This document shows, piece after piece, positions 44,303 through 52,513 of a DNA stretch of 64,000 nucleotides. Origin of the DNA: Leptospira biflexa serovar Patoc strain 'Patoc 1 (Paris)'. GTDB lineage: Bacteria > Spirochaetota > Leptospiria > Leptospirales > Leptospiraceae. Under the pieces are notes generated by a model. The model did no database searches and was not told where the DNA came from. It saw only the letters and a program-made list of their open reading frames with translations. The stretch covers positions 1,125,001-1,189,000 of the forward strand of contig NC_010602.1 of NCBI RefSeq assembly GCF_000017685.1, written 5' to 3'. Numbering within the stretch: position 1 is the stretch's first letter; each line of letters starts with the position of its first letter. Made by a program: the position numbers and the translations under genes.

Positions 44303-44926
44303 TTAACCTATTTCGTCTGTATAGTCCATCACCAAGTACATCAGTGTTTCCTGATCCGTGGGATTGGAATATTCATGTGAGACATCTGCCTTAAAAAACA
44401 CGGAGTCTTTTGGTTCGAGTTCGACCACTTTTTCCCCTACACGCAAACGAAGTTTTCCAGATACCACAACGAGGTTTTCAGTTGTCCCTGTTTTGTGTGG
44501 TTCTGCCACTTCATGGCCACCTGGTTTTAAAATGAGTTCGTAAAATTCTGTTTTGCGGTTTCCGAGGAAGGGAAACAGGGCTCGGCTTGCAAACACCTTT
44601 GAATTGGAATAAAGAACTTTGGAATTTTCTGCTTTGAGGATATGGATTCCGTCTTGGTTTTTTTCCTTCAAAAGTTCAGAGAAGGGGACATTGAGTCCGT
44701 TGGCGATTTTCCACAAAACAGAAATGGTCGGCACTGATTTCCCTTGTTCAATTTGAGACAACATCGCTCGGCTCACACCACAACGGTTCGCGAGTTTGTC
44801 CAAGGAAAATCCTTTGGTATGACGGATGAGTTTCAGATTTTCTTTGACGACGTCTGTTATATAGTCGCCTGATTCTGAAATTAATGGATCTAATCCGTCA
44901 CTACTTTGTTCTACTTTACTGACCAT
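44303..44926 (-). CDS. XRE-family regulator with cupin domain
   Basis: The ATG at 44926 is preferred to a TTG at 44941. An N-terminal HTH_3 (~25-85: [46 protein letters not shown]) is followed by a cupin (~130-205: [45 protein letters not shown]). The architecture is that of MppR/PuuR-type repressors in which the cupin senses a small metabolite. Cupin His residues for metal are partly present. Short gap (2 bp) to prmA. Confidence 0.9.
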   Translation of the reverse strand: MVSKVEQSSDGLDPLISESGDYITDVVKENLKLIRHTKGFSLDKLANRCGVSRAMLSQIEQGKSVPTISVLWKIANGLNVPFSELLKEKNQDGIHILKAENSKVLYSNSKVFASRALFPFLGNRKTEFYELILKPGGHEVAEPHKTGTTENLVVVSGKLRLRVGEKVVELEPKDSVFFKADVSHEYSNPTDQETLMYLVMDYTDEIG

Positions 44927-44965
44927 TGGCCAAGCGTCCAATATAACAGAGGTACTGTCAAGAAA

Positions 44966-45652
44966 CTATCGTTTGTGCCTTTCTTTTTTCTCTTCGATGA
45001 CAAATACAGGAGGTAACTTCATTCCTTGTGGGAATTTTTTTTGCACTTCTTTGGCTGAACCTCGGAAGGAAGTTTCATGAGCGAACGAGATCCCAAGGCT
45101 TAAAAAAATCCGACGGTCATGGGGTAGGAGTTTTGCCAAAGTTTCCAAACAATGTTTGGCCCGGTAGGGGGTTTCATAAAACGCGATGGTGATCCCAAGA
45201 CCAATGTATTGTTTTAAAGTTCTTTCCCTTTCTTTTTCCTCTCTCGGTAAAAATCCAAGGAATAAAAACGGGGAAGTCGCAAAACCAGAACTCGTAAGGG
45301 CTGAAATCAAGGCCGTTGGACCTGGGGCGGAACGTACTTCCACTCCCATATCCCAAGCCAAGGGAACAAGCCATTTGCCTGGGTCTTCTAATCCTGGACT
45401 GCCGGAATCGGAGATGAGGCATGTCCTTTTTGTCATCGCCAGTTTCATCCCAATTTCATCCATCTCTGATTTGGTAGTGTGTTCATTCAAAAGATCAAAT
45501 GGTTTCGAAATCCCAAGTTTTTTTAAGAGGGTAGATGTGGTTCTCTGTTCTTCTCCCAAAATCCAATCGGCATCTTCTAATAATTGTTTGGTGCGCGGAG
45601 GAAGGTCTAAATCATTCCCAATGGAATTGGATACTAAATACAATCGATTCAT
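44966..45652 (-). CDS. RsmI-type rRNA/SAM methyltransferase
   Basis: The ATG at 45652 overlaps the HAD-gene stop (ATGA). The 228-residue product is a tetrapyrrole-methylase-fold enzyme: LYLVSNSIGN, EEQRTTSTLLKKL, SDSGSPGLEDPG, SAPGPTALISALTSSG, FLFLGFLPRE. This matches RsmI, which 2'-O-methylates C1402 of 16S rRNA, though it is shorter than typical (~275 residues) and starts directly at the fold. Function assigned by family; a close relative of different specificity remains possible. Confidence 0.78.
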   Translation of the reverse strand: MNRLYLVSNSIGNDLDLPPRTKQLLEDADWILGEEQRTTSTLLKKLGISKPFDLLNEHTTKSEMDEIGMKLAMTKRTCLISDSGSPGLEDPGKWLVPLAWDMGVEVRSAPGPTALISALTSSGFATSPFLFLGFLPREEKERERTLKQYIGLGITIAFYETPYRAKHCLETLAKLLPHDRRIFLSLGISFAHETSFRGSAKEVQKKFPQGMKLPPVFVIEEKKERHKR

Positions 45653-46476
45653 TTTGTGAGAGTTTGGTAGGTAAAGTAGGGTTGGATGAGAATCCCTTTG
45701 TTTACACAAGCCTTTACGAATTCAGTATCCCCTTTGTTTATGGCCACACCAAATTCTTTTGCCTTCGTTAACATTGGATAGTCGTTAAATGAATCACCAA
45801 ACACTAAATCTGGGTATTCTCCGATCCTTTCTTCGATTGCTTTGACTTTCCCTTCCCCATAGGTATAGGGTTCAATGAGTTCATGCGTGTATCTTAGGTT
45901 CTCGTCTAGTTTTTGTCTCATGCCAATCACATTGGTTTCCAATACAGGGAAATGATGGGCAATGGCTGCAATCCCTGGTTCGGGAGACGCTGTGACAATA
46001 TACACTTTCCAATTGTAATGGTTCAAATATTGGATGAGGTCTTTCATTTCCACTTGGGGGAAGACGCCTGTATCTTCATCCGGTTGGTTCACCCGGGCCC
46101 AAGCGCGACGAGCGACATCATAATAATCACTGCGTGTGAGTCCTTGGAACAAAAAACAAGTCCATCGGTAACCTCGTTCGATTCCAAATTCTTTTAATTG
46201 GTAGGTGTATTCTTCCCAAACCAAATGTTCTTTTTCTGCGAAACTCAGTTGGGTATGGTCTTTCCAAAGTTTTTTGTCACGGAAAAAAATGGATAGGTCC
46301 TTTGGTAAAAATTCTAATCCTTCATGGATGAGTTGGTCCATGATTTTCTCACCAAAATCATTTCGGATGAGAGTATTATCAAAATCAAAACAAACAATGC
46401 CTGTTCTTTTAGGGATGAGTGTTGTCAGACGGACATAAATTTCATCTGTCCAACTGTTCTTTGTAAGGTGTGTCAC
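45649..46476 (-). CDS. HAD-superfamily phosphatase (SerB-like subgroup)
   Basis: A 275-residue cytoplasmic HAD hydrolase: motif I CFDFDNTLIRND, motif II VTASPEP, motif III Lys (GEGKVKAIEER) and motif IV VFGDSFNDYPML. The long cap between I and II is helical, as in the HAD-IB group. The substrate could be a phospho-amino acid or phospholipid head-group; nothing decides. Middle gene of M23 peptidase / HAD / RsmI, with 6-bp and overlapping junctions. Confidence 0.85.
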   Translation of the reverse strand: MTHLTKNSWTDEIYVRLTTLIPKRTGIVCFDFDNTLIRNDFGEKIMDQLIHEGLEFLPKDLSIFFRDKKLWKDHTQLSFAEKEHLVWEEYTYQLKEFGIERGYRWTCFLFQGLTRSDYYDVARRAWARVNQPDEDTGVFPQVEMKDLIQYLNHYNWKVYIVTASPEPGIAAIAHHFPVLETNVIGMRQKLDENLRYTHELIEPYTYGEGKVKAIEERIGEYPDLVFGDSFNDYPMLTKAKEFGVAINKGDTEFVKACVNKGILIQPYFTYQTLTK

Positions 46477-46482
46477 AAATAC

Positions 46483-47268
46483 TTAGTCTGCAAATCCAAC
46501 TAGGTTTGTGGCAACTCCTTCTTCAAAGGGAGTGAGAAAGTTTTCTGGATTCAAATACACATTGTGGAATCGGACTTCGAAATGGACGTGAGGTCCTGTT
46601 GACTTTCCTGTGTTCCCAGAAAACGCAATGATCTGTCCTTTTTTCACCACATCACCTGGTTTCACGAGTAACTCTTGGTTGTGACCATACACTGTATGGA
46701 AATGGTTCATATCATGGTGGTAAATTTTGACAGCAAGTCCATAATCACCACCCCTGCCAGCTTCTTCCACCACACCATCCGCCGCCGCAAGGACGATCGA
46801 ATTTTTGGGGATGGCAATGTCGAGACCTGTATGCCAAGTGTTCCAGCGCCTTCCAATCCGAGACGAGATCCTAGATTTGTTGTTGGGAAGGACAGGCCAA
46901 ATGAATTGGTCAATGGGTGATTCAATGGTTTCGCGAAAGAGTTCCTTTTCTTGGAGGTTTCGCATGTATTCTGCGGAGTAAGGAAAAAATAAAGACCGTT
47001 TCAATCGTTTGAGCTCGGCTTCTGTCACATGGTTGATTTCCATTACCTCTTGGGCAAGGATTCCAAATTCAGATGCCTTCTCGAGAAGGGATTTTTTCTC
47101 GGCGTATAGGTCGACCCAAAGTCCCCACTGGTCGTTATACCGTTGGAAGACATGGTTGTCCAAAAATACGGGACCGTTCTTTTGTTTTTGGTATGCCGCA
47201 TAGGCCGAATAGGTCACGACAAAGAGGATTAGGACCAGTATGATATAGTAACTGCGGTTTCGCTTCAT
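46483..47268 (-). CDS. M23-family (LytM) peptidase
   Basis: From the ATG at 47268 (GAGG ~8 bases upstream) a 261-residue protein with one N-terminal membrane helix (~8-28) and a periplasmic part. The M23 domain (~135-250) has all zinc/catalytic residues: HTGLDIA, HFHTVYGH and GPHVHFEVR. It should cleave peptidoglycan peptide cross-links or act on cell-wall remodelling and division. First gene of the HAD/RsmI operon. Confidence 0.9.
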   Translation of the reverse strand: MKRNRSYYIILVLILFVVTYSAYAAYQKQKNGPVFLDNHVFQRYNDQWGLWVDLYAEKKSLLEKASEFGILAQEVMEINHVTEAELKRLKRSLFFPYSAEYMRNLQEKELFRETIESPIDQFIWPVLPNNKSRISSRIGRRWNTWHTGLDIAIPKNSIVLAAADGVVEEAGRGGDYGLAVKIYHHDMNHFHTVYGHNQELLVKPGDVVKKGQIIAFSGNTGKSTGPHVHFEVRFHNVYLNPENFLTPFEEGVATNLVGFAD

Positions 47269-47365
47269 CTCATTTCGCCTCAAAAACTATGGTGCAATGC
47301 CAAATTCTCACGACCCCTTGCCTGGTCAAGGCGAAGAGGCTCGAATCTTGCCTCAAACATGGCTT

Positions 47366-47378
47366 TTATGTGACATAA
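47366..47378. repeat. Third copy of the TTATGTGACATAA near-palindrome
   Basis: Identical 13-mer to 3617-3629, with a matching GCTT(T) prefix, but without the G/C-rich right half of the repeat. It lies ~98 bp upstream of the M23 peptidase start, in a position where an operator could act. Confidence 0.6.
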
Positions 47379-47536
47379 GAAAGCTTTTCCCTTCCGTGTC
47401 ATTCCCTTTTCTCGGGGAGTTCTCCTTTCTTAACATCGTTTATTATGATCGAAGCGAGGGCACGGATGGGGAAGACGGTTGGGGAGAGGAAAACGTGAGG
47501 GATCTGTTGCGTTCTTTTGAAAAAGAGAGGTGGAAA

Positions 47537-47559
47537 CGGATAGGTTTGAAACCGATCCG
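47537..47559 (-). terminator. Hairpin downstream of the desaturase gene
   Basis: CGGAT-a-GGTTT (47537-47547) pairs with AAACC-g-ATCCG (47549-47559) with one mismatch and a very tight loop. It lies 22 bp past the stop of the long minus-strand operon (47581-56822), the expected place for its terminator. The T-tract after it on the minus strand is weak (mixed T/C). Confidence 0.5.
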
Positions 47560-47580
47560 ATCTCCCACTTTTGTTCTGGT

Positions 47581-48822
47581 TTAGACGGCTTGGGTTTTTT
47601 GTTGGCCCGTGCGGTAGAGGTAAATCCCAGCCACAACAAGGCAAACAATACCAATCGCATAATAAGCCCAGTTCACATCAAAGTAACCAAGGACTAAAAA
47701 TCCAAAAAGTAACCGAGTGATCTCCATGGCCCCAGCCCATGATTTGTTTTCGATCAGGGCATTGATGGCAACAAGGGAGAGGGTCACCCAAATTGTCACA
47801 AGGATTTGGGAGACCATACTGAATTTGGGAACAAATAGTAAAAAGGCAAAGGAAAGTAGTAATACCAAAACAAACCAAGTGGTGGTATAGGCCTTCACTT
47901 CCGATGCAGGTTTTGGGTCGTATTTTTGAAAACTTGTTGGGCTCACTTCAGGGATCGGTAAAAATCCTGCGGGTTTTTGCCCTTGTCTTGGGATCCAACC
48001 TGGTGGTTTGAAGAACACAAGGATTTTGTCTAAGAAATACTCCGCTTGGAAGGCCTGTTTTAACAGTTCCCAATAGTAATGGAAGTTGGCATAAACGGGA
48101 TTAAAACTTCGCAGTGGTTTTACCGTTCCATACACACAGGGTTCTGTTTCTTCACGGAAGGTCCCAAACATACGGTCGAAAATGATGAAAATGCCCCCAT
48201 GGTTTTTGTCGATGTAGATGGGGTTGATCGCATGGTGCACTCGGTGGTGGGAAGGGGTCGATAAGAGATACTCTCCAATCTTTCCAATTTTCCCAACGGC
48301 TTTGGTATGCACCCAAAATTGGTAAATCAAATTGATCTGTCCACTGGCAAGATACATCCAAGGGTGGAATCCAAAGAGGGCAAGAGGCACATAAAAAATC
48401 CAGGAAACAAGTCCTCCGAGACCGGTTTGTCTCAGAGCGACCACTAAGTTGTATTCTTCGCTATGGTGGTGGATCACATGCCCTGCCCATAGGAAATTCA
48501 CTTCATGGGCCAAACGGTGGGACCAGTAGTAACAAAAATCCTGACCCACGATGCAAAGCACCCAAGCCCAAGGGTTTGTCATGGCAAATTCAAAAAAACG
48601 AAAGTGTTCGTAGATATAAAAGTAGGCATATAAGCCCACACCTTTTTGGAAGAGACCCCAAATCTGGGAAATGATTCCCGTACTCAAGTCAGCAATCGAA
48701 TCATTCAATCGGTAGAGGTCTTTGTTCCTCCGGTAACCGATGTACACTTCAATCCCGATGAGAAGGAAAAAAACTGGGATGGCAAAGGTTACAATTTGAG
48801 GGGCTCTGAAATTTTCGAACAT
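47581..48822 (-). CDS. Fatty-acid-hydroxylase / alkylglycerol monooxygenase-like protein
   Basis: A 413-residue membrane protein of the sterol desaturase/FA hydroxylase superfamily: the eight-His di-iron cluster HRLAH, HVIHHH and HHRVHH is complete. The extra C-terminal helices (~310-400) and the PSHHRVHHAIN environment resemble eukaryotic alkylglycerol monooxygenase (TMEM195/AGMO), which cleaves ether lipids. The reaction here is inferred only to be lipid or sterol-type oxidation. Last gene of the etfB-to-desaturase run. Confidence 0.85.
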   Translation of the reverse strand: MFENFRAPQIVTFAIPVFFLLIGIEVYIGYRRNKDLYRLNDSIADLSTGIISQIWGLFQKGVGLYAYFYIYEHFRFFEFAMTNPWAWVLCIVGQDFCYYWSHRLAHEVNFLWAGHVIHHHSEEYNLVVALRQTGLGGLVSWIFYVPLALFGFHPWMYLASGQINLIYQFWVHTKAVGKIGKIGEYLLSTPSHHRVHHAINPIYIDKNHGGIFIIFDRMFGTFREETEPCVYGTVKPLRSFNPVYANFHYYWELLKQAFQAEYFLDKILVFFKPPGWIPRQGQKPAGFLPIPEVSPTSFQKYDPKPASEVKAYTTTWFVLVLLLSFAFLLFVPKFSMVSQILVTIWVTLSLVAINALIENKSWAGAMEITRLLFGFLVLGYFDVNWAYYAIGIVCLVVAGIYLYRTGQQKTQAV

Positions 48823-48840
48823 AGCGTGGTAGATTTGACA

Positions 48841-49719
48841 TCATTTTGACAAAATGTCAAGCAAATGTTGACCAAGATTCAGAAATTGTTCACGGTTCAA
48901 TTCTTCTGGTCGTTTGGTCGGGGGGATTTGGGAACGGAGGAGGGCTTCTCCCAAGGCGTCTCGAAACATTGGGTCGTTTGAAAAAGGCGATTCTCGGAGG
49001 CTCACTTGGATTTGTTTGCGTTTGCCCCAAAACAGAGTGCGTAACATTCGAGACCAAATTTCCACTCCCTCGTTCGATTGGGGGGACCATTGGTTGTTTC
49101 CGACCTTTTGTTTGGGAGTGAGCAGGAGCAAAGCCGAATGGATTTTAGGAATGGGAAAAAAACAATTTTTATGGACTGTTTTTAGGAATTTGATCTCACA
49201 GAAAGCAGATAAAAAAACAGAAAGGGAAGAGGTTTCTTTCACAAGGCGCTCAGCAAATTCCTTTTGCACCATAAAGATCCCACCTTGGAAGTGACGGCAA
49301 TTGATGATGAGTGTGTTTATGATTTCGGTAGTTAGGTGGTAAGGCAAATTTCCAAAAACAAACACTTTCTTCGGATAGATATGGAATAAATTTTCCAATG
49401 CGTCGCCTGCATGAAGAATGGCATGGGGAAACTTTGGTAAGATCTCATCTTTTGCCAATTGGATGTAAGCATGATCAATTTCAAATAAATCCGTTTCTTT
49501 CTCTAAACATAAAATAGGATACGTCAAGGTACCAAGACCAATTCCTATTTCTGCGAGTGTGACATCTCCCTCAGAAAACAGTGGTTTTGCGACATTGACA
49601 ATGTACTCCACAATGTTTTGGTCGATTAGGAAATTTTGACCAAATTTTTTTTGGGCTCGGATTCCTTTTTCTTCAAAGAAGCTTTGGATTTGTGAGATGG
49701 TGGAGTAAGGGGATTTCAA
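48841..49719 (-). CDS. rsmA: 16S rRNA dimethyladenosine transferase
   Basis: The KsgA/RsmA core is unmistakable: AQKKFGQNFLIDQN, EIGIGLGTLTYPIL, FEIDHAYIQLA, GDALENL, FGNLPYHLTTEI, VQKEFAERL. It dimethylates A1518/A1519 of 16S rRNA. I place the start at TTG 49719 with TGAGG upstream, because the longer frame to 49830 runs backwards through comEC. The start lies 47 bases inside the end of comEC, giving an overlapping, probably coupled pair. Alternative starts nearby cannot be excluded. Confidence 0.9.
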   Translation of the reverse strand: MKSPYSTISQIQSFFEEKGIRAQKKFGQNFLIDQNIVEYIVNVAKPLFSEGDVTLAEIGIGLGTLTYPILCLEKETDLFEIDHAYIQLAKDEILPKFPHAILHAGDALENLFHIYPKKVFVFGNLPYHLTTEIINTLIINCRHFQGGIFMVQKEFAERLVKETSSLSVFLSAFCEIKFLKTVHKNCFFPIPKIHSALLLLTPKQKVGNNQWSPQSNEGVEIWSRMLRTLFWGKRKQIQVSLRESPFSNDPMFRDALGEALLRSQIPPTKRPEELNREQFLNLGQHLLDILSK

Positions 49720-51502
49720 AATGATCCTCAACGATGAGGATTTTCCAGGCGTTAGAAATCCCAAGTAGTTTTTGGTAGTTGATCCATTCTTTCGCTTCCT
49801 TTTTTTTCCAAGGAGGGAAATCGAGAACAAGGTAACCTTGCCAAAGAGATTGTGAATGGGCTCTCTCTGTTTCTTTCAAACTCCCCAAAAGAGAGGTTAT
49901 TTGTTTTGGATTCCCGTCAAAACGGAACAAGGATAGAAACGGAGTGATCTCTCCTCCCAAATGTTTTGTCCTTTGGATTTGTAAGCCATCTTTGTCTAAA
50001 ACTGTTCCAAAAGGAGATTGGTTACGGTCAAACCAAATCACCTCAACTCCCTTGTGTTTTTTTTTAAGACGTAAAACGGTCTGCAAACAAGATTCTGACT
50101 CAAATTCGATCCGTTTGATGGCTGTGATCGGATTTGGAAATTCCATTCGTTTGTAAGGAGAACAGGTTCCAAAAAGATAAAATCCATCACTGATGACAAA
50201 ACTAAAATAACCCTTTCCTTGTTGGAACAAGTTTTGGTGGGAACTTGAATCCTGAATCCAATAGGTGGATGGGAAAAATAAACAAATCATACCCACAACA
50301 AACATGTTCGTGTATTTTTTTTGGTTCCAATCCATTCGGTGCAGAAACCAAAGGAGAAAGATGAGAAAAAGGGAAACAAAAAGATAACAAATGTTTGCTT
50401 CTTTCCAAACTTTGTATCCCCTTTCCCAGAAAGTAATTGTATGAAACAGTTTTAAAAATAAGGAGAGGAGAAAACTCGATGGTGTCCAAAGCCAATCAAT
50501 GAATAACCCTGACAAAACAGTGGGAAGGAGTGTTTGGATTAAAATTGTGAAATACAAACTAGGAAGTAAAATTCCAGCCATTGGTACAAGACAATAATTG
50601 ATCCAAATGCCTCCGTAGGAAAACGAATGAAAATAATAAATGAGAATCGGAAAACTACAAAGGGAACATGCAGTCGTTAGGGTAAGATTTTCTTTCCATA
50701 GGGATTGGAAACGGGGGAAAACCATTCGGTCCAAACTTGGTTTGAGATAAAAAATGCCAAAGACAGCACTAAAAGAAAGTAAAAATCCGATACTTAAAAA
50801 ATCAGAAAATAAAAAGAAAGAGATTCCGGCAGACGAAATGAAAAGCAAATCACTCACTGCGATTTTGCGGTAAAACAAAGAAGATACTAATGTTAAAAAC
50901 GCAAACAAATAGGCTCTGACAAACGAAACAGGAAAATTCAAAACATATAAATAGAAAAAACCAAAACCAAGTGAGATGAGAATTGAGATCCAGCGGTGTT
51001 TGTTAAAAATAAAATTGCCGAACCATTGCAAGGCACCAATAAAAATTCCTAAATGGAGTCCAGAGGCAGCAAAGAGATGTAAGATCCCTGATTCTTTGGC
51101 GAGTTCTTTGAAGTCTTTGGGAATCTCTTTTGTGGAACCCGTCACAAGTCCGAGAACAATTCGCCTTTCGAAAAGAGAGAGAGGAGATTGTTTCAATTCC
51201 TCCATCAAAAAACTACGAAAGAATGGTTTGGCTTGTTTGGGTATGGAAGTTTGATTTGTGTCAGCAAATACTAAAAAAACCAAAGAAGCTAAAATCGCAA
51301 AAAAGGCCTTTCTTTCGAAGGGTTTTGTGAATTTCGGTGGTGAGAGGAATACAAAAGTAAGGATAAGGAAAAGTATAAAAAATAGAAATGCGTAAATGCC
51401 AGGGGAGTTTGAACCGATTTTGAGTGCCGTCGCTGAGACAAAAATCCCGAAACAAAACCAACCAAAACTTGAATTCGGAAGAAGTTTTGTTTTGACCCTC
51501 AT
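49673..51502 (-). CDS. ComEC/Rec2-type DNA-uptake protein, without MBL domain
   Basis: A 609-residue membrane protein whose central part is the competence domain: LVTGSTKEIPKDFKELAKESGILHLFAASGLHLGIFIG and a following cluster of helices (~165-400), as in ComEC, which moves single-stranded DNA across the inner membrane. The usual C-terminal metallo-beta-lactamase domain is missing; ~190 residues of unrelated-looking sequence without HxHxDH take its place. A divergent or degenerated DUF4131 N-terminal part precedes it. It may be functional for transport only, or a ComEC homologue with another job. Between trpS and rsmA in a tight minus-strand run. Confidence 0.82.
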   Translation of the reverse strand: MRVKTKLLPNSSFGWFCFGIFVSATALKIGSNSPGIYAFLFFILFLILTFVFLSPPKFTKPFERKAFFAILASLVFLVFADTNQTSIPKQAKPFFRSFLMEELKQSPLSLFERRIVLGLVTGSTKEIPKDFKELAKESGILHLFAASGLHLGIFIGALQWFGNFIFNKHRWISILISLGFGFFYLYVLNFPVSFVRAYLFAFLTLVSSLFYRKIAVSDLLFISSAGISFFLFSDFLSIGFLLSFSAVFGIFYLKPSLDRMVFPRFQSLWKENLTLTTACSLCSFPILIYYFHSFSYGGIWINYCLVPMAGILLPSLYFTILIQTLLPTVLSGLFIDWLWTPSSFLLSLFLKLFHTITFWERGYKVWKEANICYLFVSLFLIFLLWFLHRMDWNQKKYTNMFVVGMICLFFPSTYWIQDSSSHQNLFQQGKGYFSFVISDGFYLFGTCSPYKRMEFPNPITAIKRIEFESESCLQTVLRLKKKHKGVEVIWFDRNQSPFGTVLDKDGLQIQRTKHLGGEITPFLSLFRFDGNPKQITSLLGSLKETERAHSQSLWQGYLVLDFPPWKKKEAKEWINYQKLLGISNAWKILIVEDHFEIPLLHHLTNPKLL

Positions 51503-51544
51503 AGGAAGAGAGGTTCAAAATCGATCACTTGGTCTCTTTGGAAT

Positions 51545-52513
51545 TTAAAAAGGGTAGATTCCTAATGTGTTTCGGATGGCATCCAATTTTTTTTCTGCCA
51601 CTTCCTTTGCTTTCTCTTTTCCCGATTTTAAGACAGAATGCACATAATCTAAGTTTTGTGATAATTCTTCTCGTTTGGATCGGAATGGGGCAAAATGAGA
51701 GAGAATGGATTCGAGTAGATCTTTTTTTAAATCTCCATACCCAAACCCACCGTTTGTGTATTTTTGTTTTTGGGATTCTTTTTCTGTGTCGGATAAAAAT
51801 AAAGAATGGATTTGAAAGATCACAGATTCCTCTGGATTTTTTGGTTCTTCGATGGCTTTTGAATCACTCACAATCGACATCACTTTCTTTTTGATCTCTT
51901 TTTCCGTGCCAAAGAAGTCGATCGTGTTCTGATAGGATTTTGACATTTTGGCTCCATCCACACCCGGAACCGTAGCTGTGTTTTCATCGATGTCTGGCTC
52001 AGGGATAGTAAGAACAGATCCGAATTGGGTATTAAATCGTTCTGCAATATCTCGCGCAAATTCCAAATGTTGTTTTTGGTCTTTGCCTACGGGAACTTTT
52101 TCTGCTGAAAAAAGTAAGATGTCACTTGCCATAAGAATGGGATAGGTAAAGAGTCCTGCTCCTGGCACAAATCCTTTGGCAACTTTGTCTTTAAAAGAAT
52201 GAGCTAATTGTAATTGGGATACGGTAATGGATTGGGATAAATACCAAGTGAGTTCTGTCACCTCTGGCACATCGCTTTGCACCCAAAACACAGTTTTATT
52301 TGGATCGACACCAAGCGCGAGTAAGTCGATGGCACATCCAATCGTGTATTCTTTTAATTCTTCTTTGGAACGGAATGTTGTGAGTGCGTGTAGGTTTGCG
52401 ATAAAAAGAAAAAGTTCTTCTTTGGATTGGTAATCCAAAATCTTTTTGATCGCTGAAAAATAATTTCCTAAATGTAATTTCCCAGAAGGTTGTAAACCAG
52501 TAAGGACTCTCAA
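51545..52513 (-). CDS. trpS: Tryptophan--tRNA ligase
   Basis: A 322-residue class I synthetase: [19 protein letters not shown] (HIGH-type motif), [21 protein letters not shown], and KMSKS ([12 protein letters not shown]). Length and motifs are normal for bacterial TrpRS. It starts inside the stop of the DUF5312 gene (ATGA overlap), so it is translationally coupled. No leader or T-box-like structure upstream, as expected inside an operon. Confidence 0.97.
   Translation of the reverse strand: MRVLTGLQPSGKLHLGNYFSAIKKILDYQSKEELFLFIANLHALTTFRSKEELKEYTIGCAIDLLALGVDPNKTVFWVQSDVPEVTELTWYLSQSITVSQLQLAHSFKDKVAKGFVPGAGLFTYPILMASDILLFSAEKVPVGKDQKQHLEFARDIAERFNTQFGSVLTIPEPDIDENTATVPGVDGAKMSKSYQNTIDFFGTEKEIKKKVMSIVSDSKAIEEPKNPEESVIFQIHSLFLSDTEKESQKQKYTNGGFGYGDLKKDLLESILSHFAPFRSKREELSQNLDYVHSVLKSGKEKAKEVAEKKLDAIRNTLGIYPF

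Larger units (their letters stand above)
47269..47580. other. Intergenic stretch, no supported gene
   Basis: About 310 bp between the M23 gene start and the desaturase gene end; it holds the M23 promoter. A 95-codon plus-strand frame (47297-47584) has no ribosome-binding site and overlaps minus-strand frames. The stretch contains the palindrome at 47366-47378 and the hairpin at 47537-47559. Confidence 0.5.

Noticed and set aside
47297..47584. 95-codon plus-strand frame upstream of the desaturase gene end
   Set aside because: No ribosome-binding site, overlapped by two minus-strand frames, contains the palindrome and the hairpin; likely non-coding.
49720..49830. N-terminal extension of rsmA to 49830
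   Set aside because: It reads backwards through comEC coding sequence; the conserved KsgA start aligns with the TTG at 49719.
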